64,000 nucleotides of DNA from Methanobacteriota archaeon (GCA_023396365.1 JAEWWL010000007.1:6522-70521); one strand, 5' to 3'; counted from the stretch's first letter, positions 1 to 9,287 are shown. Translations and numbers: made by a program. Notes: generated by a model from the sequence alone, not told the origin.

Positions 1-15
1 TGAATCTGCTTTTTT

Positions 16-1569
16 TTAATTGTCTAAAATCTCCTTAGATCTTAACAGACGGTTATATGAAATTGCAAACCTGTGCGCCTCGTCACGTATCTCCTGTATG
101 AAAAGCGATGCTTTCTCATTCTTCTTTAAGGGGAGCGGATGCGAAAATCCCGGGACAAAGATCTCCTCCTCTTTTTTGGCGATAGAGATTATCGGAATCC
201 TTACAGGGATACTGTCAAGGGCATTTTTGGCAGCTGAAAGCTGTCCCTTCCCGCCGTCAATAATAATAAGATCAGGAAAATCTCCGCCCTCATTTTTAAG
301 TCTTGTATATCGCCTTTTTACAACCTCGGCTATTGATGCAAAATCATCAATTTTGTCGACGGTCTTAATTTTAAATCTTCTGTAATTTCGTTTGTCAGGT
401 TTTCCGTACCTGAACTGAACCATTGAGCCTGTCATATTAGTGCCCTGAAGATGTGAAATATCAAAGCATTCGATAACATCAGGATTTTCCGGCAGATGAA
501 GCCTTTTTCCAAGCTCTTTTACTTTTATCTCCCCGCCAAAAAATACATTCTCAACATTGTGCAGAACAAGCTCAAGCAGAATTTTTTTATCTCCTTTCTG
601 CGGAGATGTTACTGACACCTTTTTACCTTTCCTGTCTGTTAAAAATTCAGCAAGAGCACTGCCTGTCTCAACTGGCAGGATTAATTCAGAAGGCGGTTCG
701 TTTTCAGAATAATACTGCACCAGAAATTCTTCAAGTGAATCCTCACCGTCTTCAAAGACAAATTCCTGCTTGTCTGCAAGACAGCCTTTGTATACTGAAA
801 AAAGCATCAGATATACTGTTCCGTCTCTTACTGAGAAGTTTATCACATCCTCATCAGTAATTTTTTTCCTGTCGACGTGCTGTCTTTCTGCAAGTTTTTT
901 AAGTGCCTCAGTCTGGTCGCGAAGAACAAGAGCTTTTTCAAAATCAAGAGATCGTGAACTCTCCTTCATCTCATTTTCAAGAGAGCTGATTATCTCTTTT
1001 GTATTTCCGCGAAGAACAAGTGAGGCTTTTTTAACATGTGCCTTATATTCCTCTTCAGAAATTTTATTCAGGCACGGAGCGCTGCATGTCCCGATGTGTG
1101 CACGAAGGCATCCTCTTTTGTTAAGCTTCTTACATGATCGTAAACAAAATGTTTTTTTGACGACTGAAAGGATATAGTCCCTTTCCTTTGCTGAGACGAA
1201 AGGGCCGAAGAATTCCCCGGAGCTTTCTTTTTTTCTGGCAATATTTATTGCAGGAAATTTATCGCCTGAAATTTTTATGTAGGCATAATTCTTAGAGTCC
1301 TTTAAATCAATATTGTATTTTGGCTGGTATCTTTTAATCAGGTTGTTTTCAAGAATGAGTGCTCCGACTTCGTTGTCTGTTATAATATAGTCAACAGAGT
1401 CAATTGAATTTACAAGAGCCTTTGTCTTTGAATCAGTAAGTGTTCTGTTAAAGTAGCTTGAAACTCTTTTTTTAAGATTTTTGGCCTTTCCGACATAGAT
1501 GATTCTTCCTTTATTGTCCCTGTAAAGATAACAGCCGGGCTCGTTTGGAATCAGCGAAATATCTGGCAT
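16..1569 (-). CDS. uvrC: UvrABC excinuclease subunit UvrC, lacking the C-terminal HhH domain
   Basis: Dual-incision nuclease of nucleotide excision repair. The N-terminus carries a GIY-YIG domain (GCYLYRD, then IIYVGKAKNLKKRV). A cluster of four cysteines (CLRSCKK, GTCSAPC) follows, then a UVR helix (DFEKALVLRDQ) and the RNase H-like half (ECFDISHLQGTNMTGSMV, DLIIIDGGKGQL). It stops just after RDEAHRFAISYNRLLR, where longer family members continue into a helix-hairpin-helix domain. I start it at the ATG at 1567-1569 (MPDISLIPNEPGCYLY), because 18 upstream in-frame residues would run into uvrA and do not resemble the family; this gives 517 aa. It lies 23 bp downstream of uvrA on the same strand, so the two are probably cotranscribed. 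Only 15 bp remain downstream in the window, so a frameshifted tail cannot be excluded. Confidence 0.95.
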   Translation of the reverse strand: MPDISLIPNEPGCYLYRDNKGRIIYVGKAKNLKKRVSSYFNRTLTDSKTKALVNSIDSVDYIITDNEVGALILENNLIKRYQPKYNIDLKDSKNYAYIKISGDKFPAINIARKKESSGEFFGPFVSAKERDYILSVVKKTFCLRSCKKLNKRGCLRAHIGTCSAPCLNKISEEEYKAHVKKASLVLRGNTKEIISSLENEMKESSRSLDFEKALVLRDQTEALKKLAERQHVDRKKITDEDVINFSVRDGTVYLMLFSVYKGCLADKQEFVFEDGEDSLEEFLVQYYSENEPPSELILPVETGSALAEFLTDRKGKKVSVTSPQKGDKKILLELVLHNVENVFFGGEIKVKELGKRLHLPENPDVIECFDISHLQGTNMTGSMVQFRYGKPDKRNYRRFKIKTVDKIDDFASIAEVVKRRYTRLKNEGGDFPDLIIIDGGKGQLSAAKNALDSIPVRIPIISIAKKEEEIFVPGFSHPLPLKKNEKASLFIQEIRDEAHRFAISYNRLLRSKEILDN

Positions 1570-1592
1570 AAACAAAGTAAATTTTTTATTGA

Positions 1593-4400
1593 TTATTTTT
1601 TCAGGAGGGGTGCAAGGAAGCATCCGGTATAGCTTTTTTTAATTTTTGCAATCTTCTCAGGTGTTCCTGCTGCGATAATCTCTCCTCCGTTCTCACCGCC
1701 CTCAGGTCCCAGGTCAATTATATAATCAGCTGATTTTATTACATCAAGATTGTGTTCAATTACAACTACAGTGTTTTCCCTGTCAACTAGAGAATTTAAA
1801 ACTCCTATAAGTTTTTTGACATCATGGAAATGAAGACCTGTTGTCGGCTCATCCAGAAGATATATTGTCTTTCCTGTTGATCTTTTGGAGAGTTCACGTG
1901 TTATCTTGATTCTTTGAGCCTCGCCGCCGGAGAGAGTTGTTGAACTCTGTCCAAGCTTTAGGTATCCAAGCCCTACCCTGCACAGTGTTTCGAGTTTGCC
2001 GCTTATTGACGGGATATTTTTAAATATTTCATATGCCTCTTCAACTGTCATATCAAGAACATCTGCGATGGATTTTCCCTTGTACTTGACCTCAAGTGTT
2101 TCAGCGTTGTATCTTGTTCCCCTGCATTCCTCGCATTCGACATAAACATCAGGCAGGAAATTCATCTCAATTTTTATCAGCCCGTCACCGCTGCATGCCT
2201 CACAGCGGCCCCCCTTTACATTAAACGAAAATCTTCCGGGTTTATAGCCTCGTATTTTTGCCTCTTTTGTCTCTGCAAAGATATTTCTAATCTCATCAAA
2301 GACTTTTGTGTAGGTTGCCGGATTGGAGCGGGGCGTTCTTCCAATCGGGCTTTGATCGATTACAATTACCTTGTCAACAGGCTTGTCAAAGGAGAGCTCT
2401 TTGTATTTCCCCGGTTGTGTCTGCGATTTGTTTATCTCCTTCATTAAGGCGCGGTAGAGTGTATCATAGATAAGAGTTGATTTTCCGCTTCCTGAAACTC
2501 CGGTTACAACAGTGAACAGTCCAAGGGGAATGTCCGCATCAACTGATTTTAAATTATTTTCAGAGCAGCCCTTAAGATGAATATAAGAATTTGGTTTTCG
2601 CCTTTCTTTTGGAATATCTATTTTTTCCTTTCCTGAGATGTATAATCCGGTTAAGGATTTTGAATCCTTTTCAATCTCTGCCGGAGTTCCTGATGATACA
2701 ATATGCCCGCCATGAACACCGGCGCCCGGACCCATATCAATAACATAATCAGCCTGCCTTATGGTATCCTCGTCATGCTCAACAACAACGAGCGTGTTTC
2801 CAAGATCACGAAGCTTCTTTAAATTTTCAATAAGCTTATGATTGTCCCGCTGGTGAAGACCGATTGAAGGCTCATCAAGGACATACAAAACGCCCATAAG
2901 ATTTGAGCCAATCTGTGTTGCAAGACGAATTCTCTGGGCTTCTCCTCCTGAAAGAGTGCCCGAATTTCTTGAAAGCGTAAGATATCCAAGACCAACTTCA
3001 TTTAAAAATTTCAGGCGTGAATTGATCTCTTTTATAATCTGCTTTGCAATCTCAGTGTCTTTTTCATTAAGATTTATGCTGCTGAAAAAATCAATGCATG
3101 ATGAAACAGAGAGATCAGTAATATCAATTATTGACCTGTCAGCTATTTTTACCGAGATTGCCTTTGCGTTGAGCCTTTTTCCGCCGCACTTCTGGCAGGG
3201 GGAGATTTTCATGAATTTTTCAAGCTCTTTTCTCCTGTATTCGGATTTGGTCTGGCTGTACAGGCGTGAGGCCTGCGGCAAAAGCCCTTCCCATTTTCCA
3301 TTGTGCGACCATGACACATCCCCTCCCTTCATGCTCATGTTGAATTTGATTTTATCATCTGAGCCGAACATAAGGGCATTGTACTGCTCTTTTGATAGTT
3401 TGTCGATGGGAGTGAAGATATCAAATTTGAAATGCTTGGCAACCGCCGCAAGATACTGGACACGGTATCCGTCAAGAAAATTCCTGTATGTTGCAACCGC
3501 CCCTTCTGATAATGATCTGCTCATGTCAGGAATTATCAGCGAGGGGTCAAACTCCATCTTTATTCCAAGGCCGTTGCATTCCGGGCATGCTCCAAACGGA
3601 CTGTTGAATGAGAACATTCTCGGCTGAAGCTCATCAAAGGAAAATCCGCAGACAGGGCATGCCATCCTTGATGAATAAATCTTTTCTGTACCGTCATCTG
3701 ATAAGGCGATTACAAGACCCTCGGAATTTTTAAGAGATGATTCCACACCTTCAACAAGCCTGAACCTGTCGTCCTTAGGGTCAAGTCTGTCTGTTACAAT
3801 GTCTATATCATGCTTAACATACCGCTCAAGATTAATTTCCTCATCAGTTCTGATTATTTTCCCGTCAACCCTTGCCCTTGCATAGCCCTGCTGGTTTAAA
3901 TCCTTAAGAACATGCTGGTGTGTTCCTTTTTTCTGCCTGATTACAGGAGAGAGAAGTGTTACACTGCCGACAAAGTCTGACTGAATGCTGTCTGATATTT
4001 TTTCCGGAGAGCGTGATTCAATTTTTATATTGTGTTCAGGACAGAACGGAACACCGATACGGGCATATAAAAGACGCAGGTAATCATAAATTTCTGTTAC
4101 GGTGCCCACAGTGCTTCGCGGATTTTTGGATGTTGTCTTCTGCTCAATTGATATTGCAGGAGATAATCCGTCAATTGAATCAACGTCGGGCTTGTTCATC
4201 AGACCCAGAAACTGCCTCGCATATGCAGACAGCGATTCAACATATCTTCTCTGGCCTTCGGCATATATTGTATCAAAAGCAAGTGTTGATTTGCCTGATC
4301 CTGAAACGCCTGTAATTACAATTAGTTTGTCTCTTGGAAGTTCAAGGGAAATATTCTGCAGATTGTGCTCCCTTGCTCCCCGTATTATTATTGAGTCCAT
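1593..4400 (-). CDS. uvrA: UvrABC excinuclease subunit UvrA
   Basis: Damage-recognition ATPase of nucleotide excision repair, 935 aa, full family length. It has two ABC ATPase modules, each with a Walker A GVSGSGKST (near residues 32 and 633) and an ABC signature SGGEAQRI (LSRNSGTLSGGEAQRIRLA; SSTTLSGGEAQRI). The zinc-finger cysteines are present: CPVCGF...CPECNGLG in the first half and CEACSGDG...CEECRGTRYN in the second. The UvrA-specific stretch EGQRRYVESLSAYARQFLG is intact. UvrABC genes in methanogens are generally regarded as bacterial acquisitions (established view); here base use looks like the neighbours, so any transfer is old. It is divergent from the glycosylase gene and probably heads a uvrA-uvrC transcript. 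UvrB is not in the window. Confidence 0.98.
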   Translation of the reverse strand: MDSIIIRGAREHNLQNISLELPRDKLIVITGVSGSGKSTLAFDTIYAEGQRRYVESLSAYARQFLGLMNKPDVDSIDGLSPAISIEQKTTSKNPRSTVGTVTEIYDYLRLLYARIGVPFCPEHNIKIESRSPEKISDSIQSDFVGSVTLLSPVIRQKKGTHQHVLKDLNQQGYARARVDGKIIRTDEEINLERYVKHDIDIVTDRLDPKDDRFRLVEGVESSLKNSEGLVIALSDDGTEKIYSSRMACPVCGFSFDELQPRMFSFNSPFGACPECNGLGIKMEFDPSLIIPDMSRSLSEGAVATYRNFLDGYRVQYLAAVAKHFKFDIFTPIDKLSKEQYNALMFGSDDKIKFNMSMKGGDVSWSHNGKWEGLLPQASRLYSQTKSEYRRKELEKFMKISPCQKCGGKRLNAKAISVKIADRSIIDITDLSVSSCIDFFSSINLNEKDTEIAKQIIKEINSRLKFLNEVGLGYLTLSRNSGTLSGGEAQRIRLATQIGSNLMGVLYVLDEPSIGLHQRDNHKLIENLKKLRDLGNTLVVVEHDEDTIRQADYVIDMGPGAGVHGGHIVSSGTPAEIEKDSKSLTGLYISGKEKIDIPKERRKPNSYIHLKGCSENNLKSVDADIPLGLFTVVTGVSGSGKSTLIYDTLYRALMKEINKSQTQPGKYKELSFDKPVDKVIVIDQSPIGRTPRSNPATYTKVFDEIRNIFAETKEAKIRGYKPGRFSFNVKGGRCEACSGDGLIKIEMNFLPDVYVECEECRGTRYNAETLEVKYKGKSIADVLDMTVEEAYEIFKNIPSISGKLETLCRVGLGYLKLGQSSTTLSGGEAQRIKITRELSKRSTGKTIYLLDEPTTGLHFHDVKKLIGVLNSLVDRENTVVVIEHNLDVIKSADYIIDLGPEGGENGGEIIAAGTPEKIAKIKKSYTGCFLAPLLKK

Positions 4401-4430
4401 TGTTTGCTATCAGAAATCTATCTGACTCTT

Positions 4431-4440
4431 CATATAAATG
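4431..4440 (-). promoter_or_regulatory. TATA box for uvrA
   Basis: Read on the minus strand this is CATTTATATG, a good archaeal box A. It lies 31-40 bp upstream of the uvrA ATG, which would give a 5' leader of only about 5-10 bases. Inference from sequence only. Confidence 0.5.
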
Positions 4441-4446
4441 AGTATA

Positions 4447-4469
4447 CAGGCATGCGGTGTGAAAGTGAA
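4447..4469 (+). repeat. 23-bp repeat, copy 1 of 2
   Basis: Begins CAGGCATGCG and ends TGTGAAAGTGAA. It matches 21 of 23 bases with 9377-9399, about 4.9 kb away. This copy lies in the intergenic space between uvrA and the glycosylase gene; the other forms the end of a coding region. Not AT-rich, so the match is not trivial. Function unknown. Confidence 0.5.
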
Positions 4470-4531
4470 ATGGCATTTTTTTTTATTTTGCCGGTGCATT
4501 TTTTTTAATAAGCAGGCAAATTATCAGTGCA

Positions 4532-5041
4532 ATGGATGAGTTTAATTGCGGTCTTATGCCGGTCTGCGGGGAAAATCCAAAAATACTGATACTTGGAAGT
4601 TTTCCCTCCCTAAAATCCCTTGAAAAAAATGAATATTATGGAAATCCAAAAAACCATTTCTGGAAGATAATGGAGGCGGTTTTTGGAACAGACACAAGTC
4701 TTTCATATGACAAAAGAATTGAATCCTTAAAAAATGCCGGTATTGCCTTATGGGATGCGGCATCAGAGTGCAGAAGAGAGAAAAGCAGTGATGCTACACT
4801 TAAGGATGTAAAGCCAAATGACATTGCCCGAATTTTAATAAAAAATAAACCGGTGAGGGTAATTGCACTGAATGGAAAAACCGGTGCTGAAAAGTATTTT
4901 AAAAAATTTCATCCCGATTTTTCAAAAAAGTTTCCTGATGTTAAAGTAATTACCCTTCCCTCATCAAGCCCTGCAAATGCACGCCAAAGCCTGGATGACA
5001 AGATAAAAGAATGGAGTGCTCTAAAAGAGTATATTTTATGA
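4532..5041 (+). CDS. DNA-deoxyinosine (hypoxanthine) glycosylase, UDG superfamily family 6
   Basis: Predicted base-excision glycosylase of 169 aa. The N-terminal motif ILGSFPS (residues 20-26) corresponds to uracil-DNA-glycosylase motif 1. It is followed by EYYGNPKNHFW (34-44), where an Asn near position 38 is the catalytic residue of the hypoxanthine-DNA glycosylase family described from Methanosarcina. The C-terminal motif LPSSSPANA matches the minor-groove loop of this family. Family knowledge points to removal of deaminated adenine (hypoxanthine), possibly also uracil. It is divergent from uvrA and converges on the PAS gene with only 12 bp between stops. The alternative, a mismatch-specific Mug/TDG enzyme, fits less well because the GSFPS...NPxNxFW arrangement is that of family 6. 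Confidence 0.85.
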   Translation: MDEFNCGLMPVCGENPKILILGSFPSLKSLEKNEYYGNPKNHFWKIMEAVFGTDTSLSYDKRIESLKNAGIALWDAASECRREKSSDATLKDVKPNDIARILIKNKPVRVIALNGKTGAEKYFKKFHPDFSKKFPDVKVITLPSSSPANARQSLDDKIKEWSALKEYIL

Positions 5042-5053
5042 ATCTGGTTTTTT

Positions 5054-6514
5054 TCAGCTGAACTGATAGTGCTTTCTTAAAAAATCCCGTATTTTTTCTG
5101 ACTCAAGCCACCGCTTATCAAGCCTGTTTACAAGTTTATCTATAACTGCTGCCTGCTCTATTATTTTATCCGTGTAGGAAAACTCCTCAAGCATCACATA
5201 GCCTATGATTGCCTGGAGAGGATTTCTGATTTCATCATTTAAAATGGCAAGCTGCTCAAAATTTTTCTCTATCTGCTCAAGAGATCTTTTCTGATCTTTT
5301 CTAAGATTGATTAAATCTGTAATGTCAGTAAATATCGATGCAAACCGGCCCACTGACGGGCTGTATGAGTAGATATTGTAATATCTGTCAAAGAGCCTGT
5401 TGTAGTCTGTGAATTCAGCCGGCTCTCCTGACAATGCAACACCTGCATATATTTTGAGAATGTCCTTATTTTCATAAGGAAATATTTCAAAAAAAGTTCT
5501 TCCCTTAATAACAGATGCATCAAGGCCGGTCATCTTTTCAAATGCGGGATTAATCTCTAAAAATCTGAAATCGCATGGTTTTCCACTGCTGTCTGTTATT
5601 AACTCATGAAGCACAAATCCGCTGCTCATCGTTGAGAACAACTCCCTGTACTGTTTTTCACTAATCTCAAGCGCCTTTTCTGCTTTTTTTCTTCTTGATA
5701 TATCAAGTACTGATTCCACAGCGCCTGTCAGATTTTTATTTTCGTCAAACACAGGATATGCAGATACTTTTATACACCGGCCGTCTTTTCTTGTTTTCTC
5801 TTCTGTCACCGGAGTTTTGGCAGTCATTGCTTTTTTTATTGTGCAGTCCTCACACGGAGATGCCCTGTTATACCAGAGTTCATAGCATGTCTTTCCTGTA
5901 AGCTCTTCCGGCCTTAAATTAACAGATTCGGCAGGCTCTTTATTCGCCCAGATTATTTTGAAATCAAGATCATAATATACTAAATTTTCATGAACAGAGT
6001 TGAGGATTAATGTTTTTTCCTCCTCTGATCTTTTTATCCTTTCTTCATGGCTTTTATTTACAGAGATGTCGCGTGAATATATGCATGCAATCTTAAGACT
6101 GCCAAAATTCACCGGCTTTGCACAGGACTCGACCGGATATACTGTTCCGTCGCTTCTTTTATGATATGTCTCATATGAAAAACCGCTTTTTTCTTTGAAA
6201 AGTGTTTTCAACTGTTTTAGAATGTCTCTTCCTGATGATTCAGGACGCAGGTCTTCAATTTTCCTTGATAAAATTTCTTCAGATGAGTATCCGAGATTTC
6301 TGCATGCACTTTCATTTGCATAAAGAATATCCCCATCTTCATTAACCCAGTATATTTCATCAACAGAATTTTCAAGTGAAATACTAATAAGAGAAAAAAG
6401 AATATCCTCTGAATTTTCTTTCAGTACTTCTGAAACTTTGCTGATAACAGGATTAATTTCAGATGCATCACAGTGCATATTCCGGCCGGATTTTTTATAT
6501 TTTTTTTCAGACAT
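5054..6514 (-). CDS. PAS-domain signalling protein with H-box-like C-terminus, no ATPase domain
   Basis: Cytoplasmic sensor-like protein of 486 aa without membrane segments. Three PAS domains can be read: one near residues 45-155 (DEIYWVNEDGDILYANESA), one near 170-275 containing CEDCTIKKAMTA (Cys pair in a PAS), and one near 285-395. The C-terminus (QLAILNDEIRNPLQAI ... WLESEKIRDFLRKHY) is a characteristic Methanomicrobiales ending that resembles a HisKA helix. The position where a phosphoacceptor His is expected carries Asp-Glu (NDEIRNPL), and no HATPase_c domain follows, so it cannot be a complete histidine kinase. It may act as a dimerising sensor that feeds another kinase (inference). 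Ligand unknown. Confidence 0.8.
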   Translation of the reverse strand: MSEKKYKKSGRNMHCDASEINPVISKVSEVLKENSEDILFSLISISLENSVDEIYWVNEDGDILYANESACRNLGYSSEEILSRKIEDLRPESSGRDILKQLKTLFKEKSGFSYETYHKRSDGTVYPVESCAKPVNFGSLKIACIYSRDISVNKSHEERIKRSEEEKTLILNSVHENLVYYDLDFKIIWANKEPAESVNLRPEELTGKTCYELWYNRASPCEDCTIKKAMTAKTPVTEEKTRKDGRCIKVSAYPVFDENKNLTGAVESVLDISRRKKAEKALEISEKQYRELFSTMSSGFVLHELITDSSGKPCDFRFLEINPAFEKMTGLDASVIKGRTFFEIFPYENKDILKIYAGVALSGEPAEFTDYNRLFDRYYNIYSYSPSVGRFASIFTDITDLINLRKDQKRSLEQIEKNFEQLAILNDEIRNPLQAIIGYVMLEEFSYTDKIIEQAAVIDKLVNRLDKRWLESEKIRDFLRKHYQFS

Positions 6515-6710
6515 CTCTCATCTCTGATATTGAAATAAGTCTATTTCTGCCTTTCACAATATCACTCTATATAATATTGTGAAATTTTTACTGAGTGAAG
6601 AACACTTTTTTTAATTAAATAATGAATTTTTTTTTTATTCATTTCAAAATGATATATGGCGGATATATAATGTTTTAATTTCAATATTAGGGGCAGCCGG
6701 CCTGAGAAAT

Positions 6711-7787
6711 ATGGTTTCAAAAAAAGAATTAGCCTATCTTTATGCTGTCCTTTCAGCAGCTCTTTTTGGAGGATGCGCTCCTGTCGGCAAATATATGCTT
6801 GGCAGCATTGAGCCTGTAATTCTTGCAGGTCTTTTCTATCTTGGAAGCGGCTTTGGCCTTTTGATTTACATTCTTCTGCAGTCTCATAAAAAAGAGAGTC
6901 GAAATAAAACTGAAGCTTCACTGCAAAAATCAGATTTGCCATGGCTTATTGGTGTTGTAACCTTCGGGGGATTTTTAGCTCCGGTAATACTAATGTACAG
7001 TCTTGTTATAACACCGGCTGCCACAGCATCTCTTCTTCTGAATTTTGAGGCTGTTGCAACCTCAGTAATCGCATTTTTCATATTCAGGGAGGCTGTGGGG
7101 AGACAAATATGGACCGGACTTTTATTAATAACAATATCCTGTATTATTCTGACCTTTGATCCCTCTGAAAACTCAGGGTTTTCACCTGGTGCAATAGGAA
7201 TTTTAGTGGCCTGTTTATTCTGGGCACTGGACAATAATTTCAGCAGAAATATTTCTGGAAAAGATCCTGTACCGATTGTCTGCATAAAAGGTATTGCGGC
7301 AGGACTTTTATCAGTAATATTTGGTATTATAACAGGGCAGCAGCTTCCCGCTCTTAGTGTTTCATTGCTTGCAATGCTTATTGGATTTCTCTCATACGGC
7401 GGTCTTACAAGCGTTTTGTTCCTGTTGTCCCTGCGTGAGATTGGAACTTCACGCACGGGATCTCTTCTTGCAGTCTCCCCTTTTTTTGGAGTTGTAATCT
7501 CATTTGCATTGTTTAACAATCCGCCGGAGACTGTATTTTATATCTCGTTTCCGCTCATGGCAGCCGGAGTCATTCTTCTAATCTTTGAAAAGCATTCCCA
7601 TCAGCACTCGCATAAAAGACAGACTCATGAGCACAGACACAGCCATGATATCCATCATAATCACAGTCATGATGCCACTTCTCTGCCGCTGTCTGAAACA
7701 TGTGAGCATTCCCATATTCATTCACATGAGGAATTAACTCATGATCATCCCCATACTCCTGATATTCACCACAGGCATGAGCATTAA
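6711..7787 (+). CDS. DMT/EamA-family transporter with histidine-rich C-terminal tail
   Basis: Membrane permease of 358 aa. Residues 1-290 hold two EamA repeats with about ten hydrophobic helices; typical signatures include YLYAVLSAALFGGCAPVGK at the start and LLNFEAVATSVIAFFIFREA in the middle. The last 66 residues are unusual, with 23 histidines mostly in H-x-H and H-H pairs (HSHQHSHKRQTHEHRHSHD and a second cluster after a Cys). Such tails bind Zn, Ni or Co in known metal transporters and metallochaperones, so this DMT protein may export or import a transition metal or be metal-regulated; that is inference, because EamA proteins move very diverse solutes. It is followed 65 bp later by a permease on the same strand. 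The ATG at 6711 follows an AT-rich leader without a clear ribosome binding site. Confidence 0.85.
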   Translation: MVSKKELAYLYAVLSAALFGGCAPVGKYMLGSIEPVILAGLFYLGSGFGLLIYILLQSHKKESRNKTEASLQKSDLPWLIGVVTFGGFLAPVILMYSLVITPAATASLLLNFEAVATSVIAFFIFREAVGRQIWTGLLLITISCIILTFDPSENSGFSPGAIGILVACLFWALDNNFSRNISGKDPVPIVCIKGIAAGLLSVIFGIITGQQLPALSVSLLAMLIGFLSYGGLTSVLFLLSLREIGTSRTGSLLAVSPFFGVVISFALFNNPPETVFYISFPLMAAGVILLIFEKHSHQHSHKRQTHEHRHSHDIHHNHSHDATSLPLSETCEHSHIHSHEELTHDHPHTPDIHHRHEH

Positions 7788-7852
7788 AATAAAAATTTCC
7801 TATAAAAAAGAAGAAAAGGAAACAGGACAATATATTGCATCAAGGTGAAGAA

Positions 7853-8926
7853 GTGGATTTGACAGCAAAGCCTGATGTTAATGTCAGGCGTCTTTTGATA
7901 GCAGCCCTCATTTTTATAATTCTTATCGGAATGAATCAGGCGGCTTATCTGATAAATATGATTGTAATTTCGATTATTCTTGCAATGATTGGAACACCGC
8001 TTTTTTATTTTTTTAAAAGAAGAGGTTTTTCTGATATATCATCTGTTGCGGCAATAATGGTTATTTATGGAATAACAGTTCTGGCATTCATATTTTTAAT
8101 ATTTGAATCTGTAAATATGCTGGCTGCAAATCTTCCCAAATATCAGGAGCTGTTTTCATATCGTCTCTATGATTTAATGGAAATTCTGAAACCTTTTGGA
8201 ATTTCAGCAGATACTGCTTATAATTTTGCCCCTGACTGGAGCACAATTTCAAAGATTACAATACAGGTTGCAGGCGGAGTATCATCACTTATTATGGACT
8301 GTTTTTTCATTGTTGTGATAACATGCTTCATGCTTCTTGAAATCCCCGCACTCCCCGGGCGTATGAAAATATTATCAGACGGAGATGACAGGCTGATAAA
8401 CGAATACCAGGAGATGTGCAGCAGCATGATAGGCTGGATTGTTGCAAAGACAAAGACAAATATTGTTCTTGGCGGATCTTTTGGTGCGATGCTCTTTGCC
8501 TTTGGAATAGACTTTGCATTGTTCTGGGGTGTTCTTGCAATAATTCTAAGCTATATTCCATATATCGGCCTGTTAATTGTTGCAGTGCCGGCTGTTATTC
8601 TTGCATGGCTTTTGCATGGCATTACCGGTGCTCTGCTGGTTATTGCCGGAATATGCATAATCAATGCTGTTGTTGAAAATATTGTTTTTTCAAAGTTTGC
8701 CGAGAAAGAGATGAACATGCCGCCGCTGGTTGTTATCTTATCACTTGTTCTGTGGACATGGGTTTTGGGTCCTGTGGGAATGCTTATTTCAGTGCCTCTT
8801 ACAATAATGATTCTGATTGCTTTTCGTTATATTGAAAGCACAAAATGGATACTTGTTCTTCTTGGAATGGATAAAGAAAATCCGGGGAAAAATGATCGCA
8901 TAAAATCCACCCGGCCTTTGTCATGA
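7853..8926 (+). CDS. AI-2E family transporter (permease)
   Basis: Polytopic membrane protein with about eight hydrophobic segments and the family layout: two N-terminal helices (LLIAALIFIILIGMNQAAYL), a soluble loop (residues ~80-150), then a C-terminal helical block with the signature IILSYIPYIGLLIVAVPA and a final PVGMLISVPLTIMIL. The family includes the autoinducer-2 exporter TqsA and Na+/H+ antiporters; substrate here is unknown. I choose the GTG at 7853 because AGGTGA (7843-7848) sits just upstream; a TTG at 7835 or at 7859 is possible. It may be cotranscribed with the His-tailed DMT transporter. Confidence 0.85.
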   Translation: MDLTAKPDVNVRRLLIAALIFIILIGMNQAAYLINMIVISIILAMIGTPLFYFFKRRGFSDISSVAAIMVIYGITVLAFIFLIFESVNMLAANLPKYQELFSYRLYDLMEILKPFGISADTAYNFAPDWSTISKITIQVAGGVSSLIMDCFFIVVITCFMLLEIPALPGRMKILSDGDDRLINEYQEMCSSMIGWIVAKTKTNIVLGGSFGAMLFAFGIDFALFWGVLAIILSYIPYIGLLIVAVPAVILAWLLHGITGALLVIAGICIINAVVENIVFSKFAEKEMNMPPLVVILSLVLWTWVLGPVGMLISVPLTIMILIAFRYIESTKWILVLLGMDKENPGKNDRIKSTRPLS

Positions 8927-9159
8927 AAGGCAAAACAAAATAAAAAATTACAATTTTTAAATTTCAAAAAATTAAAAATTTAAAAATTTAATCTCAGGAT
9001 TTAAAAAAAAATCCTTTCCTGACATTTAAAAAATAATCTGTTCTTTAATTAGAAAAAAATTAACCTGTTCTTCAATTAAAAAAATTTTTGATCTGAAAGA
9101 TTATGTGATACAGCAGGATTACTGCCATTAAAAATATTAAAAAGAATCTAAAAAATAGG

Positions 9160-9189
9160 ATTTAAATGAGATTTATTTAAATGAGATTT
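9160..9189. repeat. Perfect 15-bp tandem duplication
   Basis: The unit ATTTAAATGAGATTT occurs at 9160-9174 and again immediately at 9175-9189 with no mismatch. It lies in a non-coding AT-rich spacer and probably arose by slippage. Confidence 0.75.
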
Positions 9190-9230
9190 TTTTGAATAAT
9201 TTTTTTAAATGTGGAGGTCTTTTTGGATTT

Positions 9231-9258
9231 TAGTATATTGAATTTTTAAACTGTGCCT
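9231..9258 (+). repeat. Dispersed motif, copy 1 (shared with 23643-23670)
   Basis: Starts TAGTATATTGAATTT and continues to TGTGCCTGT, with CCTGAAA following at 9271. The same order of blocks is found upstream of carA at 23643-23677, with identical first 15 bases. It may be a short dispersed element or a conserved regulatory sequence. Confidence 0.4.
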
Positions 9259-9287
9259 GTATAAGGGCAGCCTGAAAAAATTATATT

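Noticed and set aside
1570..1623. Extended start of uvrC overlapping uvrA
   Set aside because: The extra 18 residues do not match UvrC; the Met at 1569 begins the conserved GIY-YIG domain.
2956..3627. 223-codon open frame on the plus strand
   Set aside because: It is the complement of uvrA, whose protein is unmistakable; the translation shows no family features.
7600..7780. CAT/CAC-rich repeat tract
   Set aside because: Encodes the His-rich tail of the transporter; not an independent repeat element.
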